A stretch of DNA of 64,000 bases from Ascaris suum (lineage: Eukaryota > Nematoda > Chromadorea > Rhabditida > Ascarididae): the NCBI GenBank assembly GCA_013433145.1, contig CM024177.1, positions 5,544,110 through 5,608,109 of the forward strand. Direction: 5' to 3'. Shown here one piece after another: positions 22,901-46,800 of the stretch. Made by a program: the position numbers and the translations under genes. Positions within the stretch are counted from its first letter, which is position 1; every line of letters starts with the position of its first letter. The notes under the pieces are model-generated. The model did not search any database, was not told the DNA's origin, and saw nothing but the letters and a program-made list of their open reading frames with translations.

Positions 22901-25823
22901 TTTGTCACGCCATTCGGTCTAATTCTTCGATCACAAACGTCGAATTTTTCTTCAGACGATCGTATTATGCAACTGGAGAAGAGTGTAATTGAACTGGAGA
23001 CAAAGTTTCACGAAGAAATGCAGCGAAACAAAATGGCGATTGCAACACAGTCGGATACTCTGTATGAATTCCTCGTTAAATTGCTTTAAGTGTTATATGA
23101 TCAATCACTATCTGTGTTCGCCTCCATATGTGTGTCACTCAAATCAAATTCTTGCCCTTAAAACATACTCAGATTTACGAATCATAAAGTTTTCAAATGC
23201 TTTGCATATATTTCTATGCACGTTTGCAATCCATTAAGTTTTTTGTGCATAAAAACCAGCCTGTGGATTTCCGTCGCATAGTCTTTGCTCAAAAATAACC
23301 TGAAAGATAAGGCTGCAGCGTAATGCGTGACTTTTGATGCGATATATTCTTCGTACTAAAGTTAGCAGTCGATGTAATTAAAAAAGTCTTTTTTGAACGA
23401 AGCAGCATCGATATGTTGAGATTTTAGCTATGTGTTATTTACTAATCTGTCCATTTTAGTTTCATTTTTTAGTGTTTTTCAACTGAAAAAAGGTTTTTTT
23501 TATAGTTCAACTTAAAAATGATTGAAATCGTTTCCTCTAAAATCATTGTTCAATTTCAGGTCTGGTAAACTGAAGAAAATGGAAGAGGAGAAGAGCGAAA
23601 AAGATCGCAAAATAGCCGAATTAACTGAAGAGAAGGAAAGACTTACTGAGAAACTCGAAGATGAGCGCAAAACTTCCGAGAATCGTGCTAATCTTCTGCA
23701 AAGGGAAATCGATCGAATTCGTACTGGTGACGAGCGCAGGTTTCTGTTTTTGAATCTCTTCTGTTTAATTCAATTTTTTTTGCTAAGGACAATATGCTTT
23801 GAGATCAAGAGGGATCTTGAAACTCGATTTGAGACCAAATGCAGCCAGTTTGGGGGAAATGATTGGAACGTTTTGATAAAAATTCGTGATAGAAAACATG
23901 CATTCCTGTAATTTATTGCTTCTGCATTTCTTTGCCCTTTTTTGCAATGTTTTATCAACGCCCCCTCGATGTTTACTGGAGCAGTGGGTGGTTCTTGTGG
24001 GTTTTATCGCTCACAGAGAGTCTTTGGGGAAATGCAAAAGACAGATATTCCAGAAAAGCTATAATAAAATATTTGCAGACGTATGCAATTCTCTTCTCAG
24101 AACTACTTTTTTAGCATGCAAATCTTCTGAGTGTGGAAGGGGATGTCATTGAGTTATTTTACTATATAATTGCCGAGTATTTTTGCGACTTCTTGAAAGT
24201 TTTCTTGTTAGGCGGCACTGTTTTGAACAACAGAAGTTCTTTTCTTTTTCGAAGAAAGTGATTTCAATAATCTGTAAAATTTGTCATTCGTTGTGTTATT
24301 TAAGATAAGATTAAAGTAATTTCCAAATTTTGAGTTAGTTGTTTTTAGGTAAATAATAACGCGTTGATGATAGGAACAATAACGATGGCAGAAATAGTGA
24401 TAATAATTGCAGCGACAATGATATTGGGTGTTAATAATCGTGTACCTATCAGAAAATATTATAATAATATATAACATTGTGCTTTGTATAGGACTTTCTA
24501 ATATTTTGTAGGTAAAACCCGTACTTTAAGTCTGTTCAAAGATGATGTTTTTCGGATCATCGTTCATATGACTAAAGTTGAGGACGTTGTTTTTCATTAG
24601 ATTCCGAGAGGATATGGCTCGTATGGAGCAAATGCGATTGAAGATTGCCGATCGCCGTTGCTTTACAACGGATCGTGTTAGGAACCGGTTGGTTATTTTG
24701 TAGTAAGTGATACAATGTAATTAGTTGAACTCGTTCTGAAGTTTAACATTCACATGCTTGAAATTGTTTTTCTCGTTTATTTTATTGAATAAACGCAAAT
24801 AAAAGAGTTCTTATTTTTATCCTCTAAAAGCGCTCTTCTTTTTCTCTGTTTCCCTCTCCCACTGCTTCTACTTTCCCTGTCAGCGATTTTATCCAGATGT
24901 TCGATACAGTAGTTAAAAGTCGAATCATAAACATTTACTTAAAAATTCATAATTTTTTGCTTCTTCCTAAATATTCTCCCATCAATCTCAACAAACTTCC
25001 AGATGGTTGTATACCTGCAGGCTCCAAATACTTCATACTTCTTATTGCAGTTTGACGGAATTGGAGAAGTGAAAGGAGTTTCGTTGTCTTGATAAATAGT
25101 TATTGCCAGTGGGATAATTTAAACACCAGTTTCTGAATCTCTCTCTTCTTCGTATATTTTTATCACTGCTTCTCTCTTTCTCTGCCTTTAAGTTGTTGAG
25201 CCACTGTACTTCTTTGCTTTGGGTCTTTTCGGCAACTGCCTTGTTTCATCATAGCTCCGAAATGGATATTCTCCTGCTGAGAATTAAGTCATATGTAACA
25301 GTACCTAATAAACTGAGAATCCTGTGGCAATCAGTCTTATGATGTGCTTATCAGACGTCATAATCCGCAATTTCAGTTTCAACAACCACGGTCGAACGTC
25401 ATCTGGCTCTCGTGTCACTCCAATATACAACCATGCGAGGACGCATTCAGCATCTGCCTTCTGTCTTGTGAACTGGATGGTGAATCGCAAAGCACCGATG
25501 CTCCGCTAGACCTCTCAAGTGGAAGCGGTCCTTCGATGAACTCGTCGCCGTTTCTGCATACATCCTCGTACAAGGAAATCGCTTTTATAGGTGATTCGCC
25601 GTCCGAAGAGCTTTACAAATCGTCACTGTCAAATCGCTACTCTTCCCGACCTATGCAGATCCCATCACGATACGATGTCGCATTTGCTGGCAGTGAAGGC
25701 ATTCTCTCGCGAATACCGACAAGAATCAACGATCCGGCACCTAATGAACCGAATGTGGAAAAGAAGGATCCTCCAAATGAGATTGATAAGGGCAAATCTG
25801 GTGAGGAAGTGTGGAACGTTTGA
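13950..25823 (+). CDS. Motin (angiomotin)-family coiled-coil scaffold
   Basis: Exons with matching phases: 13950-14112, 14578-14701, 15939-16025, 17051-17243, 18140-18259, 19109-19238, 20618-20706, 21074-21187, 22050-22245, 22956-23061, 23560-23739, 24601-24687, then 25355-25823 (or 25377-25462 plus 25510-25823); 685 or 662 residues. The long coiled coil matches the angiomotin core in order: EYENLTAQKE..LEKAIRAKLEKQI, DQRNHIQILEKALSNAQEKV, and DDRIMQLEKSVIELETKF. The N-terminal part is polar and Gln-rich and carries PPSY at residues 131-134, the PPxY type bound by WW domains. The C-terminus VWNV fits a class II PDZ ligand. Motins tether YAP-type coactivators in the cytoplasm and link junctional PDZ proteins and actin, so this is a probable Hippo-pathway and junction scaffold. 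The exon 3 acceptor and the exon 12-13 junction are the weakest parts. AATAAA lies at 26071-26076. Confidence 0.85.
16250..16318 (+). repeat. Polypyrimidine island in motin intron 3
   Basis: A C/T-rich stretch with few purines, similar in composition to 12752-12862, inside the 1-kb intron between the third and fourth coding exons. Confidence 0.55.
17870..18000 (+). repeat. Degenerate short tandem motif in motin intron 4
   Basis: A motif of the form ATGCCA(A/G)AATTG(A/G)TTCCCA(T/C)CG occurs twice back to back around 17942-17996, with a third diverged relative (CAATGGATTCCCATCGCC) near 17862-17879. Units are about 33-36 bp. No function is evident. Confidence 0.5.
21633..21651 (+). repeat. Poly-T/poly-G tract in motin intron 8
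   Basis: A run of nine T followed directly by about 13 G residues at 21628-21651. A second G run sits near 21880-21893, leading into a purine-rich GGGAAGGGAGGGAGACGG block. Both lie in the intron between the exons ending at 21187 and starting at 22050. Confidence 0.7.
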
Positions 25824-26766
25824 GAGAGAAACGCTCAGCAACTCCTTAAGGCTTTTAACTTCGCTTACTATGCGTCTCCAAATCTCTTCATTCTTTTACT
25901 GAGATTTCAGCTAGTACGGAAATGGAGTTTGCTAGGCCAGCACTGCTTTTTAAAAAGTAGTCCAATACAAGTATTAGAATTTTGCCACATACTGCTAAAG
26001 CAATATAAAGAAATTAATAGTTGGAAAAATATTTTCAAATTTTTGCGGAAATTTTTTTTTTGGCGTTTGAAATAAATTCATTCGCCGTTCCGATTCCTTT
26101 ACAGCATTTCATGAATTTATCCGCATCTCTCAACGATATTGTGTTTAATAACAACAAATTTTTTTATTATTAAACACAGTATTAACAACAATAACAATAA
26201 TACCAACATATTCACAAGATTCCACATTTGATTTGAAGGCGCTTTCATTTGAAACCTTCTTGCATTATTCAGTTCGATCATGATATGTTCATAGCGTTTT
26301 CTCTTCGTTGTAACCTCTTAATGACTCTTTAATTAGTTGGTGGCAAGTTAGGATTTGGGTTTGAGATTATTAATCATCACAACGCGAAGTTAGCGACGGC
26401 TTGTTTGCAGATGGGAACTTTAACAAACAAGCATGTTAGCTTTCTTTGCTAAGCCTTCCACATAGCACCGACTGCGAATTTACCTCAGAGTTCTTCCCTC
26501 GCAGTTTAGCTGTATTCATTTAAATTTATGGATGGAAAGTGTTTTCCATAGTTTCGTTCTACTAAAAAACGCTATCTTTATTGGAGTCTTAAGCAACATT
26601 CATAGTTGCTTACAGGAATGAAGCCGTTTTCATATTTTAATTTATACAGTGTATCATTGTTGATCAAAATGCGTTCATTTCGAATTTTTATAGGAAACGT
26701 CGTTCGGTCTTTTCAACTTTTTAGAGTCTTCTCGATTAATCGAAACCTCACAATAGGATAGGATGA

Positions 26767-26787
26767 GGGGGGGGGGGGGGGGGGGGG
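26767..26787 (+). repeat. Homopolymer of 21 G
   Basis: An uninterrupted run of 21 guanines flanked by GGATGA and AACAG. It could form a G-quadruplex, and its length is prone to slippage and to sequencing or assembly error. Confidence 0.9.
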
Positions 26788-28721
26788 AACAGTGATGATT
26801 GAAGAAAGCTTTATAATAAGATGAGTAATGTTACGTTATCTGTTTTGAATAGTCTACAGAGTGATGAACTGTTGTCGTTCATGTGTGCTGTGCCTCTAAA
26901 CGAGCGGTTGCGTATTATTGTGCAGAGAATTTCCCTCCCTCTTCCGCTCTCCCTGTCGTTCTCTCCGTTTCTCTCTTTGGAAGAAGTGCCTTCCTTCTCA
27001 GTGGTCAGACTTGAATGCCGTGAACTATGCGGGTTTTCGTGTTGCCTTCGACTGTAGTCCCATCGACTGCATGCATTTGCTTATTTATTTATTAATAAAT
27101 GCAAACTTTGTTCAATCTCTTCGCATTTTTCACGTTGTCAACGAAAATGTGGAGTGTTTGCTTCCACTTACTGAAGGTTCAAAGCCCAAGGGGCGTCAAG
27201 CTCGGGGTCGATTCTAGTCGTTGCAGACCTGAGAGTTCATGGTTGGTTTTTTTAAAGAGTGGGAGCTCAAGGTTATTATCTTTCTAGCGGTCTAAGACCA
27301 CAGTATCATGGTGGTCCTCGCTGTTTACCTCCAAAGATTTTTGAAGTTTCTGATTCATCCCTCAAACAATAAGGTTTTATCATCAAATTAGTATTGGGAT
27401 TGGTCTTTGCGTAGAAAACTAAAGATTGCAACGAAAGGTCGAAGTCGCCATTGATAAGGGTTCTCCGTTCATCGTACGTCGTGACACGTGTCTACGTTTT
27501 TTGGTATATAAAAGAAGCAACTATGTTCTTTGACTCTTACGAGCTTATCAGAATATCACTGTGCAGGACTGAATTATGAGAGGTTCGTAAGCAGCAAAAA
27601 GCATTGTCGTTCATCTCTTTTTTAAATTTTCGTGCTATCGGCTTGTTTTTCAAGCATGGAAAATGCTAATGCATAAAAATTTGGGCAGATATGTCTAGGC
27701 AAATTTATACGACGCATTAACGCCAAAATGAGACAAAACGCAACGCAAAAAGCGTTGTTAAACAACTTGCTGTTTGTCGGTATGTGTCTGCGCATGTGTG
27801 CGTATTTATCTGTCTAATGGTTGCAAGTCATAAGCTAGAAAACAACGACGAAAGTTAAGTGAGCGTGATCTATGCCCTACTTTTATATTTCAGAGTTTTC
27901 TTTTGAGTTTGAGGCCAGCTATCAAACCAGCCATAAATATTGATGTATGTCACAAGATTCACCACATACCAAATGTTTGTTTCATGATAGTTCGAACATG
28001 AACAAAATACGAATTGCTTTTAGCTACACATTCGTGTCGCTCTCACATGTCTTTAAATAAGAATGTTTTTTAATGATCAAATCAGTACTGGGTTGATCTT
28101 TGCATCGCGAAATAAAAACCGCATCAAAAATGTTAGTCGGTTAGATGTATTTTCTCGTAAATGGTAGCTTTTATTTCCTCAGTTGCACATATTCTTGTCC
28201 ACTCGTTGATCCAGTGTGACTGTTGCATAGTGCCATCAATCACAGCAGTCACCTGCTTGTACACTCGGTCAGTCTCGTGGAATAACGCATATGTAGGATT
28301 TTCCATTTTTTGGACAATTTCACAACAGCTTAAACGGATTAAAGACCGTTTCTGCGAGCCATTTCTGCTCACATTGTGCACAAAAATTCACGCCATATGT
28401 GTGGAAGAGACATCCACCAGAAGGGAAAGAATCGATGAAAGTCGAGTTTGTCAAAGACTGCAGAGGAACAACAGGAATGTGGTGGCAAGGTCAGTCTTGT
28501 TCAGGATAATATCAGCGATGAAACTAATGATAATATTAGAGACAGCGTTAATAAAATTAATGATAAAATTAGTGATGAGCCGATGATGATATTCTTAACA
28601 TCATTGTTGTTATCTTAGGCGTATGCCTCCGTAAAGATTAATTATTGCGACCACTTGCAACAATCATATGTTTTGATTGAACGATGAAGTGGTATAGTTG
28701 AAAAGCATTCGAAGTTATAAA

Positions 28722-28903
<182 letters not shown>

Positions 28904-29148
28904 TGTAGACGAATCGTTAATTAGTGCAAAAAAAAAATTATTTGGAAGAGAAGGAGCCTCAAATCGATTTCACAAATAACAGAAAACATCGCTGCAAATA
29001 ATTTCATAGAAACCGATGCGATTTGCTTTTTCCCCATTTTTGTATATTTGTAAGCTGATCTGTGACGCATTCTAGTGTTATCGATATCATTGAGGGTCGT
29101 TTCATGATTGCTGCCATGCTTCATTCCACACAATAAACAATTCCGTTC

Positions 29149-29150
29149 AG
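29149..29150 (+). promoter_or_regulatory. Candidate trans-splice acceptor of the CUB gene
   Basis: TTCCGTTCAG ends here, 17 bases upstream of the ATG at 29168, with no evident upstream coding exon. It fits a nematode outron acceptor and implies a very short leader. Confidence 0.4.
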
Positions 29151-29167
29151 TGTGCCATTGCCTCACT

Positions 29168-40723
<11,556 letters not shown>

Positions 40724-40734
40724 ACAAACATTTC

Positions 40735-40740
40735 AATAAA
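40735..40740 (+). terminator. Poly(A) signal AATAAA of the CUB gene
   Basis: A canonical AATAAA begins 12 bases after the TAA at 40721-40723. Cleavage is expected at about 40750-40760, which leaves a very short 3' UTR. Confidence 0.7.
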
Positions 40741-40770
40741 GAGGAAGACGGCACACACTTGTACGTATTG

Positions 40771-40776
40771 TTTACT
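40771..40776 (-). terminator. Possible variant poly(A) signal AGTAAA of the EFHC gene
   Basis: On the minus strand AGTAAA lies 73 bases past the EFHC stop; no canonical AATAAA occurs in the gap. Its use would bring the EFHC 3' end to within a few bases of the opposing CUB gene's 3' end. Confidence 0.35.
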
Positions 40777-40848
40777 GCAATGAACGGATGATTATTGTTG
40801 AATGTTTCATAAATATCTTCGAATTTGAGTTGCATACTGATCGCTTCA

Positions 40849-43800
40849 TTATACCGCATCATAGTCGTGCGTTTCCTTAGAGCGGAGATACTGTAGTGTA
40901 TTCGGATCGGCTTCCAGAAGTTTGAATGACCAACGATAGAACGTCATCGTACTGCCGATCGTGAAGTGATCGATACTCAAATGCAAATCATTTATGATAA
41001 ATGCAAAAACAATTTTCATGCGTCATTCCGTGACGCCTATTTAAAATACAGCTCAATTTCAATATTTATGTCATCTGATCTAACCCGAATCTAATAAAAA
41101 CTCAACGAAATCTCCACGTGTTGATTCGGTTAGCACATTCAGACTTAACAATAAAAGCAATTTTAATATCAAAATATATGGCACTTATGTGATCGATCGA
41201 TTTGCAACTATTGAAACCATTTATGGAAAAAGTTTCGAGCCACATTACCTGTAACGCCCTCTCAATTTTCTAATGAATAAAGATTGTCTAGGTAAAGAAA
41301 CCTGTATTGATGTGAGTGTATTCCTTCGAGAAATGCACGTCCTACTGACCACTTTCGTCGCATGCCACTTTCCGCAATATCCACCTCTTGGCTATTTACG
41401 TGGTAGGTGAGGACGAATTTCTTGTCAGCAAACGGTCCATTCAGCTAAAAATTCGAGTAGAGAAAAATTAAGTACAGGTACAGCGCACTAATTATGATGT
41501 TAATACAATGATATTATGTTATTGACATAGGCCTGATGCCCGACTGATGATAATTAGAAATGCCTCTCGGCGCTGCAAGAACGAAAAGAACGAACAGAAG
41601 GCGATTCGACTTCCTGATCAGAAGAGCATTTCAGTGTTGTGTAAAAGTTTATTTTTGATTATCTTCAACGACCTTGGAGTTTATAAATGTTTAACATTAT
41701 AAACCTGCAAGAGAACTCATCATAAAGCTGAGAATTTTCTATCATTGACTCATTTTAGGTGGTGATAATCGGTCAGATGATTGGTGGAATTTTCACAGAA
41801 AAAAAAGAGCAATGTTTGCTGTAAAATATTTCAGTGACATTTGGAGAGAATTTAAGGTGAAGTTTTCGCCCGGATCGTAAATGATAATTATCTATATTGC
41901 GGACCGAAATTTTTTTAAAATTGCATTAATTCGACACGCAATAAAATGATATAAACAGTTGAGACAAACTTGAGCACTAAAAAAGTTTGCAAATATCAAA
42001 ACTATGATTTCCTTAAATTTGAAATCGACTGCTTGTGGCTCTGTGGGTATGTTGTGCCTATCTTCTATGTGGCGAAAGAAGTTTTTTGGACGCGAAGATT
42101 GTGAGTTTTCGTTTTTCAAGCTTAACACAACAGCACTTTTTTGCGTAAAACAATATATTACAACATAATAAGAAGCGCTGACTGCTAGTGGTGAAATATA
42201 AAGTAGAAGCCTGTAACATTTATTTTGTGCTACTCTTTATGGCATTTTTCAGGTTTGAGCTCGTCGTTTGCATCTTTTCTCAGTCATCATAAAACAATTT
42301 GAAGAGCTTAAAGGAACAAACCATTTCTGCTATAAATTTCAGTGTTGGTGGAGTCTCGATTATATGCTCTATTGGTGGTCCCTCGTCTAACACCTGAAAT
42401 TGAAAAAGATCACAATGAAGATCTAATAGTATGTTTCTCATATTTTTATATATTTGGACAAAAAATAAGGTAAATAAAACTAGGTACTTTAAAGGAAACA
42501 TTTCCGCTTTGAAGGAGATCGGTGAACATTTCTTCTCTTGTTTTATTACTCTTCCGTTCCTCGGTACTCTTTTCCATCCTCATCCTCCTCTCCTCGCCTT
42601 CTGTCTCCCTCTGCCTTCAGTATTTCTTGTCCTCCTTCATGCTCATTCCCCATCATCGATTGCTCGGCTATAAGCGTCATTACAAATGAAGTTCTGGAGG
42701 AATAAGAAAAATGAGAGTGTAAACCTGACCCGCTCGTAATCGCTAAAGTCGGTCTGTCCGTGCTGTTGTTGCAGAAACGCTCTGCTCTCAGTGCCCTCAC
42801 AGCCGTATATGAACATCGGGCGAGTGAATACGTCCACCCACACGCCTGGATACAGCTCCCAACTCCGATAGTACCGTCGACTTCCTCCAAGAGCGTTAAG
42901 CTTCATTTCATGATTTTGTCCTACCGCTATGGTCTTTTGTACCAGTGTGACTACATTTAAGGCAATACGGCAACTGCAGAATGTATGAGTGACCATTGCA
43001 GAATGTGACCATTGTGACCGCTAGAGAATATGGCCATTTGATTGCAAGTATGCTCTTACAAAGAAAATGCGCAAATTCTAGCCAGCCAGGGTCGGATCCA
43101 ATGTAGTTAAATTTGGTGCTTATTGTTTAAAATAGCGTAAAGGCTTAGTTTCATTGGAAGCACAAATATTGGGGGTTCTTCAAGATTATTTCAAAAGACT
43201 TTTCAAAAAATTTCTCAAGAAATTCGGAAAATTCTTCACTTCCCTTTCATCTATGGATCGCATATTTTTTTGTCATACATTACAACTAATGTGAACAAAA
43301 GCCTCCTCAGAAATAAGCTCAATTGGGTATTCGCCAGTCCACATTAAGGTATTTCATATGTTTGCAGGGATATTTTGATCTAAGTGAATAAAACCTTAAT
43401 TTCACGCTCATTTTTATCAACTCCCTATTTCCGGAAGCAGCCACATGGTCCATTACACACATTTCCTGATGGGCATTAAGGGCCACTGAACTGGACCACT
43501 TATGCGGCAACCAACAAAAATTCATCGCACTCAATGCGTGAAATTTGTAAAATGTAGAACGAGATCAAGCAGATAAATAACAATACATGCTTAAACAATA
43601 CTTCACTGAGCGTGTACTTTGCAACCTGTACAACATTCGTTGTTGGTTTATCATTCGATGGCTGTTAAAAACGACTTATCAGGTGAGTCATCTATCAGGC
43701 ACTTTGCAAATTGCATCTTTTTTTAGAGCGAATTTCACCGTTTGCCTGAATTAAAAGATCAGATCGAATCAGAAAAAACGAACTGGATGTTTTGCAAGGC

Positions 43801-46800
43801 AGATTGATCCGCTTGAGGAACACCTGTCCTTCAAGGCCGGAAGTGGTCTCCACAAGTGTTACAGTATCGTCGACGGTGAACACAGTCATGCGAAATGTGC
43901 GTCTCTGCCGTGATCCATGGAAATCGTTGGAACTATCTAACCAACACGCCAACAGGTGCAATTTTGTTGGAGCATTCACGAATCCATTACTCTTAAAATG
44001 AAGACCATCGTTTTCTGTTTCTAAAATTTTCTTTGCAAAACTATGTTAGTATTCTGCTTATCCGTCTATCCTTTAACTGGGAAACTCTTAGACTTAAGCT
44101 GTGGAATTTGGATCTGTTATTTTTAAGATAAGATAACCTTTATACCACATTTTAGGCTTGTGTGTGCGATGTGGAAAAATTTTCACTTTCATTCTGAATT
44201 TCGGGCGAACAGATCGTTCAAAATTAGGTGCTGTTCTGTGAATCTCATCACTTTCTAACAGCTTGTGAAATTGGTTTGTCAGGTGAGCGAGCTGAAAGCA
44301 CATATCGTGCTAGCACATTTCTCAGCCTTCTCCACTAACCTTGAACTCAATAGATCATCCTGTAGATCATCTCTGCATGAAATGAGTTGACATTTGAAAG
44401 AGAAGAACTTCAAAAACATATAAAAATTCATCATCTCCCTCCCTTTCCTTCCCCATCTCTGCTTAATCATTTCTTCTTCCTTCTCAGAAACCATTGCTCC
44501 GTATCGATTTTTACTCGCCCTCCATCATCCAACAAGTTGCCAGGTCATCTACGATTCAGTAAAAAAAGGAGAAGCGTTTGAAAGATTTCAGGTAACTCTA
44601 TCACCACTCAACGGGCATAACCCATGAGGAGAAAAATTGAAATTGATGACTTGTCTCCCTCAGCTGACATAAATACTATTTTTCCAAAGAATACCAAAAA
44701 TACTATTCAAAACATTTTCCTAACTCTTCTCAAAGACCCGAAAATATTTTTCTTCAACTCCAAAATTTTGCGACCGCTTTAAATTCATCTATTCGCTCAT
44801 CAAACAAAATTTTGCCTATCAGCTTATTCAGCATTACAGACGACGTAAAATGTGAAGAACTTCAGGTGACGCTGAAAATGGCTTATCGCTTTAAAATGGT
44901 AAAAATGAGATTCGCCTTTAATAAAACTCGGCATTGATTTGCGAAGAGAATTTCGCATTGTTTTGTTCCTTAAGGAAGTATTGAAGAATTTTAACCGACG
45001 AACTTCGACTGATTGCCTCATCGCTTCGATCCGTTTAGCACTCCTTCGTTTCGTCCATGGATCAAGGGGAATTTCCTCTGCTTCACGAACTTTAATTCCA
45101 TTCCTTTCTAAGAAGTCCTTAAATCACATCAACAAATCAGTAAAATTAGCAGCTAAATATACGTCATAATTATGTCCAAACATTTTTATCAAGCCGTTTC
45201 TTAGAAAAAGAAAGTGTATTCCAAAGGAAGAAATAAAAGAGTATAGGACGATGGTTCATCGTTGGTGTCCCACAAAATCAAAAAATTTATATCAGTAATG
45301 AGATCAAAGCTGAGGTTACGTCGATGATAGCTAACCGCACTATCCGTTCACTTCTGCACATCATTTCAGGAGACATAAAACTAATTTTGTTTTATAAGCT
45401 GTTAAGAATACAGAGTGTCGTTTCGAAACTTCACGGCATCAATCCTGAATTGACTCGATTAGAAGTGAAACATTTCTATGCGTTTGCATATGCGAAATAC
45501 CGATACTTAGTATTAGTCATGATTGCTCAACACCTTAGTATAATGATCACACGATGTGATACGATAGGTTCTGGCAAAGAGTACGATATCCTGCGCAACA
45601 TTCAGGTCCGACCAATGAATAAATTCCCGACCAATGTGCTCATCAGTTCGCGGTACTTTCTGACGTGTGAATACACGACCCTGAAAAAAATTTCTTCACT
45701 TATATTTTTGTCAGTTCTCTTCGTCCGCTATGTGCTGTATATTTTTTATATTAGTCGCAAATATTTTGGGAGGTAAATTTTTTGAACGGTTTGTGTTGTC
45801 TAGAAATGAATGAAGTGGACTGTAAATTTACGGGTATGTGCCGATCGATATATCATTTAGTAGGAACATTGAACAGGCGCATGGATTCACATGGATTCCA
45901 CCGACCGAAGCTATATTAAGAATGACTGGCACTCGAGGATTGTTCTCATTCCACGGGTTTTATGCTCCTTGCATAAATATCGGCAGTCGGTCAATGCTCG
46001 AGAAATATTCCACATCCACCGGAAAATAGCGAACTTCGCTTTGTAACAAACGAAAGCATTGTTTAACATTTCATTGTCCGATAGCATCACATATGCAAAA
46101 GAATGATACTTCCAAAAAACTGCCGCATGATTACGCAAAAATATATACATTACGAAATTACGCAAAAATCACAAATATATACATATCTGTCGAACTCGCA
46201 AAAGTTTTCATAACTGAATGTCTTCAGGGCAATGTAGCACATGACTGCAGATTATAAAGTTCTCTAGATTCATACATTTGGTGGCTCGTCCACGAGGGTA
46301 CGATTTTGATAGGCCATGAATGCCTTTATTTTTAGCGATGCGGTTCTCGTTCTTGAGACGGGAGGAGATACGCCTTAAACTATCAGAAATAAACAACCAC
46401 TCCTTCGTTCTATAAACAACCATTTTTATTTACAAATTGTATCACTGGAACATTTTTTGAACATTTAATTATTTGAATATAGATTAAATTGCTATCTACC
46501 CGAATATGTTTATCATATTTGTTCAGAAATCGAGGTATTAAAAAGTAAATATTATATTTAATACCTGCATAATTCCACTATTATCAACAGGTGGTTCATT
46601 CAGCGACATTGTATCATCAACCAAATAATAGAGCAGCTTCATCGGTCGAACACGATAGATTTGTTCTTCACAAAAAACTTCCGATTCCGGCTCCGAGAGG
46701 TAACAGTTAAACGAAAGTATCCCATTATCCATTTGGAGGTGCTCGTGATAGAGTGGTCCGTACCTATATAGCGCTATCAACCACAATCATCATTAACTTC

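Noticed and set aside
45324..45776. 150-codon plus-strand open frame
   Set aside because: It lies opposite exon 4 of the minus-strand EFHC gene (complement 45534-45680), which matches the DM10 domain with perfect phase. The plus frame has no family resemblance.
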